The notes beneath the pieces are model-generated. The model was not told where the DNA came from, searched no databases, and saw nothing but the letters and a program-made list of their open reading frames with translations. This document shows positions 27,550 to 34,852 of a stretch of 64,000 bases of DNA, piece by piece. Source of the DNA: an uncultured Alphaproteobacteria bacterium (GTDB lineage Bacteria; Pseudomonadota; Alphaproteobacteria; Rs-D84); contig CALARG010000004.1 in NCBI GenBank assembly GCA_937888635.1, positions 1 through 64,000 of the forward strand. Direction: 5' to 3'. Position numbers and translations under genes: made by a program. Position 1 is the stretch's first letter; the number at the start of each line of letters is the position of its first letter.

Positions 27550-28047
27550 ATGAGTAAGTTATTTGTGGCATTATCGGCTTTTTTGTGTGCAATTTGCGCG
27601 GCAGATGCGGTCTGCCCGGTGTGCACAATTGCGGTTGGTGCAGGACTGGAAGGGGCGCGCCTGTTAGGGGTTGATGATGTTATTACCGGTATTTGGGCGG
27701 GTGGATTGACATTGTCTTTGTATTTCTGGACGGTTGGTTGGCTGAAAAAGCGTGGTGTTAATAATTTCTGGTGGCAGATTGTTGTGCCTTTTGTAGTGTA
27801 CTATGCGTTATTGGGGATGGTTTATTTGATGCCAGGGGTTGATTTTGGGGCGGTGACCTTGTGGGGGATTGATAAATTCTTGTTAGGGGTGATTGTTGGT
27901 ACGGTCGCGTTCTATTTCGGGGCGCGTTGGTATGTAAAGATAAAACGCAATAATGGCGGTCGTGCAATGTTCCCTTTTCAAAAGGTTGTTGTGCCGTTGT
28001 CGTTATTGGCGGTTATGACGGCGGTGTTTTGGTTTATAACTAAATAA
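27550..28047 (+). CDS. Membrane protein with an N-terminal CPVC motif
   Basis: A 165-residue protein. The first helix (residues 4-18) is either a signal peptide or a membrane anchor. It is followed directly by CPVCTIAVGAGLEGARLLG, where the CPVC pair resembles a redox or metal-binding site facing the periplasm. Further membrane helices lie at about 43-62, 75-95, 105-122 and 143-162. I know no named family; the layout suggests a small redox-active or metal-handling membrane protein, which is inference. AAGGAAGAAAGGA precedes the ATG. The next gene overlaps it by one base (TAATG). Confidence 0.75.
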   Translation: MSKLFVALSAFLCAICAADAVCPVCTIAVGAGLEGARLLGVDDVITGIWAGGLTLSLYFWTVGWLKKRGVNNFWWQIVVPFVVYYALLGMVYLMPGVDFGAVTLWGIDKFLLGVIVGTVAFYFGARWYVKIKRNNGGRAMFPFQKVVVPLSLLAVMTAVFWFITK

Positions 28048-28271
28048 TGGTGGGTTGTATGGCACAAAAGAAAGAATTGTTTGATATCGGTTCAGATAAT
28101 GATTTGCAGGTGGCGATGATGAATTTGCATATGGCAATGCAATGCGCAACGGAAAATGTCGGGGTTGTGCCATTGTTACAGGAAGTTCGTGCGGTGTTGG
28201 GACAGTATGCAAAGTGTTCTGATGCAGATATAGCAAAACAGTGCGATAAGTATTTTTATAAAAAAAGTTAA
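28047..28271 (+). CDS. Small protein of unknown function, 74 residues
   Basis: It starts on the stop codon of the CPVC membrane protein (TAATG). A second ATG four codons in (28059) is an alternative. The protein is helical and cytoplasmic in character, with a central LQVAMMNLHMAMQCATENVG helix and Cys residues in YAKCSD and KQCDKYF. No family is recognised. The overlap suggests coupled expression with its neighbour. Confidence 0.6.
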   Translation: MVGCMAQKKELFDIGSDNDLQVAMMNLHMAMQCATENVGVVPLLQEVRAVLGQYAKCSDADIAKQCDKYFYKKS

Positions 28272-28300
28272 AGGATTTTATAAAAAGATGTAATTTGCTG

Positions 28301-28330
28301 TTGATTTAAAATGGCAAAAAATGTTAAAAT
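28301..28330 (+). promoter_or_regulatory. Promoter of the 28351-32134 secreted-protein operon
   Basis: TTGATT (28301-28306), 18-base spacer and TAAAAT (28325-28330). Transcription would start near 28337, downstream of the in-frame ATG at 28321, which supports the GTG at 28351 as the true start. Confidence 0.6.
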
Positions 28331-28350
28331 GCAAAAAAGAGAGAATTGAC

Positions 28351-30888
28351 GTGAAACAAATATTAACACATTTTTGTAAGTTTTCTGCAGTTTTAGCGAC
28401 AATTGGTGGCGTCGGCTTTGCACATGCTGATCAGGCGCCAAATCCGCGCAGTGCGACGGTGACAAATGTTGCGTCGGGGCGCAGCGAGGGACGCGTTGTT
28501 AAACGCGGTGCGGGGACAAATGCAAATGTTGTGGCAAATACTTCGCGCAGTGCGGTGCGTCGTGATATATCGGTTGCGTCACGTGATGTTGCAATGGATA
28601 AAAAGAAAACTGCACGCAGCGCGACAGCTGCTCGTGTGCAACCAGGACGCAGTGCGACGGTGGCACGCAGTGGTGCGATTAATGCGGGTCGTGCCGCAAT
28701 GCCGGGTGTTGGTGCGAATGCAGCGCGCAGTGCAGCCAGTGTAATTAGCGGTTTGGCACGTGCGGCGTCGCGTGCACGTGCAACGGCGGTGTTTTCAGAT
28801 ATTTCCAAGATTGGTGGTGGATATTCAGAATGTCGTGATGCATACGCAACATGTATGGATCAGTTTTGTGCAAATGCAAATGATACATATCGTCGCTGTT
28901 TCTGCAGTTCCAGATTTACAGAATTTCGTGATATGGAATGGGCCATGGATCAGGCCAAGGTTCTGTTGCAGAAATTTGAAGACAATAATTTAAATGCAGT
29001 TGACAAGACGGCAGCCGAAGTTAATGCAATGTACACTGCAACAGTTGGTGAAGCGGCGATTAAAAACGATACCAGTGGTGCGCAAAGCATTTTGAATGAA
29101 ATTGGCGATTTGTTGTCTGGAAAAAAGAAAGCGACATCGTCAAATGCGGCAGCTTCTTCTTCATCTATGGGGATTATGTCATTGGACTTTTCAACCGATA
29201 TCGGCGATGTTTGGGGCGAAGGTGGCGCAGATCCGTTTGACAGTGGTTCTATATTCAGCACAGGTGGCGGTGTGGATTTGACCACATTAGAAGGTCAGGC
29301 GTTGTACAATGAATCTAATAAGCAGTGCGTTCAGTTGATTAAGGAAAATTGTGAAAGCAATGCGGTTCTGAACATGGCGACCAGTGCGTACAATATCATG
29401 ATTTCCCAGGATTGTAATGCGTATGAAAAAAGTGTTAACAAAAAGCGTGAACAGGTTATGTCAACGGTTCGCCAGGCGGAAAAGATTCTGCGTGACGCCC
29501 GTCTGGAAGAATACCGTGCGCATAATTCGCGTGATGTAAACGAATGTATCGCCAAGGTCCAGGCCGCTTTGTTGGCGGATACAGCGTGCGGTCCGAATTA
29601 TAAACGTTGTTTGGATTATAGTGGTGCGTATGTAAATCAGTCAACGGGTGAACCGATTTATTCCCAGCGTTTGTTTGAATTGACAAACATTATTACCCTG
29701 GCCGGGGCTGGTGGTGATATGGATGTTTTGGGACAGAATCCAAAGTTTGACCAGTTCTTGGATTCCAAGAAGATGTATGCGGAATCAGCATTGGATTCAT
29801 GTCGTGGTATTGCAGATAATGTTTGGACAGAATTTAAACGCATGGCGTTGATTGAAATCGCCCAGGCACAAGATGCCAAGATTGAAGAAGTCAAAATGTC
29901 GTGTGTTAATACAATGAAAGAATGTTATGATACACAGTCCAGTGCATTGAAAAGCTTTGATGATACAACCGCCAAAACATCGGGTGCGATGTCGGCATAT
30001 GCAGCCAAGGCAATGTGCGAAGACAAGGTTATTGCGTGCGCATCATTGTATGGCGATACAACGGGATGTGAATTTGATGGCAATGGTCGTTTGACAGCGG
30101 GAACCAAAAAGGCAGATGGGACAGCATCAACACGTTGTGGTTTGACATCATTGTTGGCGTTTGTTGATACGGTTGACAATGTCCGTGTTGCCGAAGGTTG
30201 TGATGCCGCAATTGAAACCCAATTAAAGGAATGGTGCACCCCAACAGATGGCAGTGGCGAAGCATATCCATGGAATTGCCGTCAGTGGGGACTGGATGAA
30301 TTAAGTGTAAATGTGTACAAGTTTGCGGCAAATTCATGCGCAGATCCAACAAAGGCAAAACCACAGATTGCAAGCAATGCAACAGCGGCGGCGGCGCGTC
30401 AGGCCCTGACAGCGACGGGTGCGGTACCATTGGATACATTGAACAAGATTGACCAGGCAATTAATGAAATTAAATGGCAGATGGAATATGTATTTATTGA
30501 AAAATGTGAAGAATTAGAGGGGTATTGGGTTGATGCGGAAATTGTTGCAGAAAACAAAGATTCAAACAGAGGCTTGTTGAATGCGCCGGATTTGATTGGA
30601 TTCTATAATGCAATATATGGTACCGGCAGCAGCAGCACAACCAAAGGGGCCGCAACATGGGGCAAGTGTGTGCAAAACACAACCCGTGTATTGTGCGAGG
30701 CATATAATTCAAATATCGTATCTGATAAAGATGATGTAGGTGGCACCACAGAGACGAAGTTGTTGGCAAAGTATAATGCGGACAAGGATGAATGTGAATT
30801 TAGTGCCGAATGGTATGAAAACCAGTGTAAGTTGCTGGGGAATGGGTATTATGAAAATGGCGTATGCTATGTTGCACCGGAGAATTAA
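28351..30888 (+). CDS. Large secreted Arg/Ala- and Cys-containing protein (845 residues)
   Basis: I chose the GTG at 28351: it gives a clean signal peptide (cleavage after FAHA, residue 26), has GAGAG upstream and lies after the promoter. Residues 27-150 are low-complexity and basic, with many copies of an RSA-type unit (PRSATV, SRSAV, ARSATA, GRSATV, AARSAA). The rest (about 155-845) is a Cys-bearing, mostly helical ectodomain: CRDAYATCMDQFC, CFCSS, a Ser/Ala linker near 260-280, then spaced Cys pairs up to CEFSAEWYENQCKLL. No anchor is seen and I recognise no family. The basic low-complexity part could bind LPS, DNA or peptidoglycan; this is inference. It is followed four bases later by another secreted-protein gene. 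Confidence 0.82.
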   Translation: MKQILTHFCKFSAVLATIGGVGFAHADQAPNPRSATVTNVASGRSEGRVVKRGAGTNANVVANTSRSAVRRDISVASRDVAMDKKKTARSATAARVQPGRSATVARSGAINAGRAAMPGVGANAARSAASVISGLARAASRARATAVFSDISKIGGGYSECRDAYATCMDQFCANANDTYRRCFCSSRFTEFRDMEWAMDQAKVLLQKFEDNNLNAVDKTAAEVNAMYTATVGEAAIKNDTSGAQSILNEIGDLLSGKKKATSSNAAASSSSMGIMSLDFSTDIGDVWGEGGADPFDSGSIFSTGGGVDLTTLEGQALYNESNKQCVQLIKENCESNAVLNMATSAYNIMISQDCNAYEKSVNKKREQVMSTVRQAEKILRDARLEEYRAHNSRDVNECIAKVQAALLADTACGPNYKRCLDYSGAYVNQSTGEPIYSQRLFELTNIITLAGAGGDMDVLGQNPKFDQFLDSKKMYAESALDSCRGIADNVWTEFKRMALIEIAQAQDAKIEEVKMSCVNTMKECYDTQSSALKSFDDTTAKTSGAMSAYAAKAMCEDKVIACASLYGDTTGCEFDGNGRLTAGTKKADGTASTRCGLTSLLAFVDTVDNVRVAEGCDAAIETQLKEWCTPTDGSGEAYPWNCRQWGLDELSVNVYKFAANSCADPTKAKPQIASNATAAAARQALTATGAVPLDTLNKIDQAINEIKWQMEYVFIEKCEELEGYWVDAEIVAENKDSNRGLLNAPDLIGFYNAIYGTGSSSTTKGAATWGKCVQNTTRVLCEAYNSNIVSDKDDVGGTTETKLLAKYNADKDECEFSAEWYENQCKLLGNGYYENGVCYVAPEN

Positions 30889-30892
30889 GAGC

Positions 30893-32134
30893 ATGAAACG
30901 AATTGGACAATTTTTTGTTGTGGGATTGTTGTGTGTTGCGACACAGACGTCTGCGTATGCGATAAGTGTTGTTTCAGATGCCCTGTCGGCTAAGTGGGGA
31001 TATACCAAGGCAACAAGCATAACCAGTGCGGGCGGTCGTGGTGAATTTATTATTGATGGTTATTTGTCTTTGGGCAGTAGAGGGTCACATGGCGACGAAG
31101 GTGCAATTGTTGGGGTTATCGCACAACAAATTGTTGAGCATGGTGGTTGGTTTTGTCCGTATCATATACAATGTGGAAACGGGAAAAGAAATCAGTTGTC
31201 CTGGTTATTATACTATCGTCCATATGGGTATGCGGATTCAAAGTGCGCATGGTTGTGTGAAAAAGGCTATTCTGGTCCGAATTGTGAAAAGCAGTATACA
31301 GAAGATGGCAGCAAAAAGAATGTAAATGTTATTTCAAATATGCGTTCCGGTATTGCGCGTTGGCAAGAAGGTGGCAACCGAAGTGACCTTTCCGGCCAGG
31401 TTCAGGGTTTTTATTCATGGGAATATCATTTTAAACCGACTGCAAAGAACGATCGTGGGGAACACAATGTTTTGCTGGGGGTTGTTGATTTCTTGAAAAA
31501 TGGTGTAAAGGTGGCGCCGGTTCAGGTTGGTTGTCAGTGGAACAATTGGAGATATATTGATTCTTGGGTTCAGCGTGCAGATGCTATGACGACAAAGTAC
31601 ACACTGTTATGTAAACAGGGTTTTCAACCAAATGCAACAAATACGGATTGTGAATATGCAACGGCGGATATGTTGGAAGACATTAATCCGATATTCTGTG
31701 GTAATTTCCCAGAAGAATATTATAAACCAGAACTGCATCGTTTGAAAAAGAATGAGGAGGCAGGTTGTTATATTTATTTGTGCAAAGATCCAACCAAAGC
31801 ATTTACCGCCCTAGGGAAGGTGGATGTTTGTGAAGATTGTGCGACAAGTATTCGTGGTGGCCCCAGTTTGGTTGATGGAACATGCGTTGTTTGTAATCGG
31901 CCTGGTCAATATTTTGATGCAAACAGTAGCACATGTAAGAGCGCCCAGGGATATTCCAGTCAGGATTTGCAATATGGTAAAGGTCAAGGTAAGGGGTCAT
32001 ACAAGAATGATATCTATGGACAGTGTTGGACCAAAACTTCACCCGCGGATTATAGGATTTGTGTAAAGTCGGGCGGTAAGTTGACTGTTGAAGATTTGGA
32101 AGAGGCACAAGAAGGTTTTAGCAATATTAAGTAA
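30893..32134 (+). CDS. Secreted protein with an EGF-like motif (413 residues)
   Basis: The start at 30893 gives a signal peptide ending TSAYA (residue 23) and follows GGAG; upstream in-frame codons overlap the previous gene. At about residues 115-133 CAWLCEKGYSGPNCEK matches the core of an EGF-like module. Later segments have Cys pairs (ADMLEDINPIFCGNF, CYIYLCKD, CEDCATS, CVVCNRPGQYFDANSSTCK); the last pairs resemble the Cys-rich units of the two giant proteins. The C-terminus is not membrane-spanning. It probably forms a functional pair with the preceding secreted protein. A strong terminator follows. Confidence 0.82.
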   Translation: MKRIGQFFVVGLLCVATQTSAYAISVVSDALSAKWGYTKATSITSAGGRGEFIIDGYLSLGSRGSHGDEGAIVGVIAQQIVEHGGWFCPYHIQCGNGKRNQLSWLLYYRPYGYADSKCAWLCEKGYSGPNCEKQYTEDGSKKNVNVISNMRSGIARWQEGGNRSDLSGQVQGFYSWEYHFKPTAKNDRGEHNVLLGVVDFLKNGVKVAPVQVGCQWNNWRYIDSWVQRADAMTTKYTLLCKQGFQPNATNTDCEYATADMLEDINPIFCGNFPEEYYKPELHRLKKNEEAGCYIYLCKDPTKAFTALGKVDVCEDCATSIRGGPSLVDGTCVVCNRPGQYFDANSSTCKSAQGYSSQDLQYGKGQGKGSYKNDIYGQCWTKTSPADYRICVKSGGKLTVEDLEEAQEGFSNIK

Positions 32135-32142
32135 TTAAAATT

Positions 32143-32168
32143 CCGCCCATGTGGCGGTTTTTTTTTTT
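32143..32168 (+). terminator. Terminator of the secreted-protein operon
   Basis: CCGCC and GGCGG around CATGT, followed by a run of eleven T residues. Confidence 0.9.
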
Positions 32169-32201
32169 AGTGATAAGTTGCTAGTGTAAGTGGTTAGTGG
32201 T

Positions 32202-32243
32202 GGTCCCTGCGGGGCAATGGATACCGGCCTGCGCCGGTATGAC
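32202..32243 (+). repeat. Palindromic intergenic repeat, copy 1
   Basis: It begins GGTCCCTGCGGGGCAATGG and contains the palindrome ATACCGGCCTGCGCCGGTAT. Related copies are at 43923-43965 and 44107-44149, and an inverted one at 32370-32399. The palindrome arms differ between copies while staying complementary. The gene-free stretch 32169-32564 consists almost wholly of such repeats and their TTAGTG-rich flanks. Confidence 0.85.
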
Positions 32244-32330
32244 GAAGAGGAAAAATGACCTGGGGCCTGCGGCCCGACCGCGGGATGACAGAAATGTTTA
32301 ATTTTTTGCGGATACTAACAACTATTAACA

Positions 32331-32399
32331 ACTAATATAAACTTTTATTTATCACAGTAAAAATAAGTCCGTCATACCGGCGCAGGCCGGTATCCATTG
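32331..32399 (-). repeat. Inverted copy of the 48-bp repeat (left side)
   Basis: Bases 32331-32378 are the exact reverse complement of 43957-44004. The adjoining 32379-32399 holds the palindrome half of the intergenic element. Confidence 0.93.
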
Positions 32400-32454
32400 T
32401 AATCATAAAACACAGTGGACCCCGACCTTCGCACGCGTGACGATTTTTTCCCGA

Positions 32455-32505
32455 CACTAATCACTTACAACTTACACTAACAACTAACATAAACTTTTAT
32501 TTATC
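32455..32505 (-). repeat. Second copy of the TTAGTG-rich repeat
   Basis: The reverse complement of this 51-base stretch matches 43982-44032 with only about four differences. It contains alternating GTTAGTG, GTAAGTT and GTAAGTG units. Confidence 0.85.
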
Positions 32506-32525
32506 TGTAAAAATTGAAATAAAAA

Positions 32526-32543
32526 AAACCGCCGGGGCGGTTT
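32526..32543 (-). terminator. Terminator of the XRE regulator gene
   Basis: AAACCG and CGGTTT around CCGGGG, with an A-run on the plus strand that becomes a U-tract for minus-strand transcripts. Confidence 0.65.
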
Positions 32544-32564
32544 GTCAGAATGTGGAAATGTGCC

Positions 32565-32984
32565 CTATTCCTGGCCGTTTAGGGCGCGCAACATTTTCAT
32601 TACCATTTCGCGTTGTTCATCGTTTGGTAATTTCCAATACAGATTTATTAATTGTAATGATTCATTTTTACCCAATGGGTCGGCCGGCCGATTGTCGCGC
32701 AGATATGTTTTTGGTAAATGACCGTTGCGGGGTTCGCGTTCAATATGCCCCGGCAGGCCCGCAAAGAAAAATGAAACCGGGGTTTCCAGTGCGGCACTTA
32801 GTTCAAACAGGCGCGATGCAGATATGCGATTGCCCGCGGATTCGTATTTTTGAATCTGTTGGAATGTGACCCCACAGATTTTTGCCAAATCTTTTTGAGA
32901 CATGCCCATCATAATACGGCGCAGTTGCATACGCTGGCCAATGTGTTCGTCAATTGAATTTGGTTTAAATGGTTTGCCACTCAT
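32565..32984 (-). CDS. XRE-family helix-turn-helix regulator
   Basis: A 139-residue DNA-binding protein. The Cro/C1 HTH occupies about residues 14-70 (IGQRMQLRRIMMGMSQKDLAKICGVTFQQIQKYESAGNRISASRLFELS, split here as a range rather than a motif) and is followed by ALETPVSFFF, the usual boundary in alphaproteobacterial single-HTH regulators. The C-terminal part (about 95-139) is a separate helical tail, EQREMVMKMLRAL. The ATG is preceded by GGAG and AGGA. The promoter region contains a perfect palindrome at the predicted transcription start, which suggests autoregulation. It is divergent from gpmI and may also affect it. Confidence 0.9.
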   Translation of the reverse strand: MSGKPFKPNSIDEHIGQRMQLRRIMMGMSQKDLAKICGVTFQQIQKYESAGNRISASRLFELSAALETPVSFFFAGLPGHIEREPRNGHLPKTYLRDNRPADPLGKNESLQLINLYWKLPNDEQREMVMKMLRALNGQE

Positions 32985-33004
32985 TTCCTAGTCTCCATAT
33001 TGAT

Positions 33005-33016
33005 TTCCTATAGGAA
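33005..33016. promoter_or_regulatory. Putative operator of the XRE regulator
   Basis: Perfect palindrome TTCCTATAGGAA, just downstream of the -10 box of the regulator's own promoter. A matching half site, TTTCCTA, recurs at the start codon (32984-32990). Confidence 0.5.
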
Positions 33017-33019
33017 TAT

Positions 33020-33048
33020 TTTATACAATTTTTCTTTTGCTTTTGCAA
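33020..33048 (-). promoter_or_regulatory. Promoter of the XRE regulator
   Basis: Minus-strand TTGCAA (33043-33048), 17-base spacer and TATAAA (33020-33025). Confidence 0.5.
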
Positions 33049-33066
33049 TTAAAAAACGGTTATGAT
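33037..33066 (+). promoter_or_regulatory. Promoter of gpmI
   Basis: TTGCTT (33037-33042), 18-base spacer and TATGAT (33061-33066). It overlaps the divergent regulator promoter, so the two probably compete. Confidence 0.5.
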
Positions 33067-33099
33067 ATCTTGAATTTTAATCTAATTAAGGGGAAAAAT

Positions 33100-34572
33100 A
33101 TGAACAAACCGTTGGTTTTATGTATTATGGATGGCGTTGGTATAGATGGCGCATCAGAATATAATGCCGTTACACGGGCAAAAATGCCTTTCTTTAACGA
33201 ATTGTTGGCAAAATATCCACATTCGCGACTGAATGCCAGTGGGGTGGCGGTTGGCCTGCCGGATGGAACAATGGGAAATTCTGAGGTTGGTCATATCACC
33301 ATGGGTGCAGGACGGGTTGTAAACCAGTTCTTGCGCAGGTTTCAAATTGAAGACTGGGCAAAAAATGTCCCGTTGAATGAATTTATTTCGTCTGTAAAAA
33401 ATGACGGCGGTATTGTGCATGTCGCAGGATTAATGAGTGACGGTCGTGTTCATTCCGATATTGGGGACATTTTGATAATTGTGGAACGAATTGTTGATGC
33501 TGGGTTGCGTGTGTGTATTCACTTTATCGCAGATGGGCGTGATACCCTGCCCCAGTCTGCGCCAGAATATATTGCGATGATAAAAAATCGCATGGCGGCG
33601 GCAATTGATGATGGGCGTGTGTTCTTTGGGACTTTGTCGGGGCGTTATTATGCAATGGACAGAAATCAAAATATGGACCGGACACAGTTGGCAATTGATG
33701 CAATTGCAAATGCAAAATCTGAATTCTGTGCGTCAACAATTGATGCGGCGTTGGCCGATGCATATGCCCGCGGTCAAACAGACGAATTTATCGTGCCAAC
33801 TGTCATTGATGGCGATGTGCCGATTCGTTCTTGTGATGGGGTGCTGTTTGGGAACTATCGCAGTGACCGTGCACGCCAAATTATGCGCGAATTGTTAAAG
33901 ACAGGTGCGCATGTGTTGTGCTTTTCACAATATGGCGAAGGATTGAATGAATTATGCCCTGCACTGTTGCCAGATGAAAGTATAGAAAATACACTGGGGG
34001 ATGTGTTGGCGAATAATGGTTTGTCGCAACTGCGCATTGCCGAGACGGAAAAGTATAATCATGTGACATATTTCTTTGATGCGGAACGCAATGTTGACTT
34101 TGATAATGAAAAGAAAATCTTAATCCCGTCGCCCGATGTTGCGACATTTGATATGAAACCAGAAATGTCTGCGATTGAAATTACAGATGCCTTAATCCCA
34201 GAATTGGGAAATTGGGATGTTGTAATATTAAATTGGGCAAATGGTGATATGGTTGGACATACGGGTAATGTTGATGCAACGATTCGTGCAATGGAAACAC
34301 TGGATGCGCAATTGGCGCGACTGGTGCCGGCGGTGCTGGCGCGGGGTGGTGCGTTGCTGATAACGGCAGATCATGGAAACGCAGAAAAACTGTGGGATGC
34401 GGATAATAATCTGCCGTGGACGGCGCATACGACCAATCCGGTAAACTTGATTGTTGTTTCTGATGATATTCGGGCGGTGCGTGATGGCGGGCTGGCCGAT
34501 ATTGCGCCAACAATGCTGAAAATGCTGGGGGTGGAAATCCCACCAGAAATGACAGGTGTGTCATTAGTATAA
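33100..34572 (+). CDS. gpmI: 2,3-bisphosphoglycerate-independent phosphoglycerate mutase
   Basis: Interconverts 3- and 2-phosphoglycerate in glycolysis using two Mn ions. IMDGVG carries metal ligand Asp11 and GNSEVGH the phospho-accepting Ser61; HFIADGRDT and TADHGNAEKLWD are further signature segments. From the ATG at 33100 (after AAGGGGA) it is 490 residues, slightly short of the usual 505-515 but complete. It stands alone, divergent from the XRE regulator, with a terminator after it. Confidence 0.97.
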   Translation: MNKPLVLCIMDGVGIDGASEYNAVTRAKMPFFNELLAKYPHSRLNASGVAVGLPDGTMGNSEVGHITMGAGRVVNQFLRRFQIEDWAKNVPLNEFISSVKNDGGIVHVAGLMSDGRVHSDIGDILIIVERIVDAGLRVCIHFIADGRDTLPQSAPEYIAMIKNRMAAAIDDGRVFFGTLSGRYYAMDRNQNMDRTQLAIDAIANAKSEFCASTIDAALADAYARGQTDEFIVPTVIDGDVPIRSCDGVLFGNYRSDRARQIMRELLKTGAHVLCFSQYGEGLNELCPALLPDESIENTLGDVLANNGLSQLRIAETEKYNHVTYFFDAERNVDFDNEKKILIPSPDVATFDMKPEMSAIEITDALIPELGNWDVVILNWANGDMVGHTGNVDATIRAMETLDAQLARLVPAVLARGGALLITADHGNAEKLWDADNNLPWTAHTTNPVNLIVVSDDIRAVRDGGLADIAPTMLKMLGVEIPPEMTGVSLV

Positions 34573-34574
34573 AA

Positions 34575-34601
34575 AAAAAGTCCCCGTAAAGGGGATTTTT
34601 T
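34575..34601 (+). terminator. Terminator of gpmI
   Basis: TCCCC and GGGGA around GTAAA, flanked by A and T runs. Confidence 0.85.
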
Positions 34602-34632
34602 AGTTGTAAGTTGTTAGTGTAAGTGATTAGTG
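34602..34632 (+). repeat. TTAGTG-rich intergenic repeat, partial copy
   Basis: Units GTAAGTT, GTTAGTG, GTAAGTG and ATTAGTG in a row, as in the copies near 32455-32505 and 44004-44036. Further on, 34702-34722 carries a CGATAAACTTTTATTTG motif related to the 48-bp repeat. Confidence 0.7.
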
Positions 34633-34792
34633 TCGGTTTTTATTTTCTTAGCCCCTGTTCCCGCGATGGCCGGAATGACAAATATGATGAATCGTTTACT
34701 GCGATAAACTTTTATTTGTTTAAGAAAACGGAAATTTATCGGCGAAAAAATACTGTCAAAAAAATTATTGCTGTGTTGGGGGAATTTTTTAC

Positions 34793-34821
34793 TTGTGCAA
34801 AATTGCTGGTTTTTCTATGAT
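34793..34821 (+). promoter_or_regulatory. Promoter of giant gene 2
   Basis: TTGTGC (34793-34798), 17-base spacer and TATGAT (34816-34821). The spacer resembles that of giant gene 1. It places the transcript start near 34828, which favours the ATG at 34853 over the in-frame ATG at 34817. Confidence 0.5.
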
Positions 34822-34852
34822 AAAGACAAAAGAGAAAAAGAAAGTGGGAAGA

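Noticed and set aside
28321..28350. ATG at 28321 as the start of the 845-residue protein
   Set aside because: It overlaps the -10 box and would place charged residues before the signal peptide; the GTG at 28351 has a ribosome site.
32169..32564. CRISPR array
   Set aside because: The repeats are few, variably spaced, in both orientations and mostly palindromic; there is no regular spacer unit and no cas gene.
34817..34852. Earlier ATG (34817) as the start of giant gene 2
   Set aside because: It lies within the predicted -10 box, has no ribosome site and would add a Lys-rich stretch before a good signal peptide.
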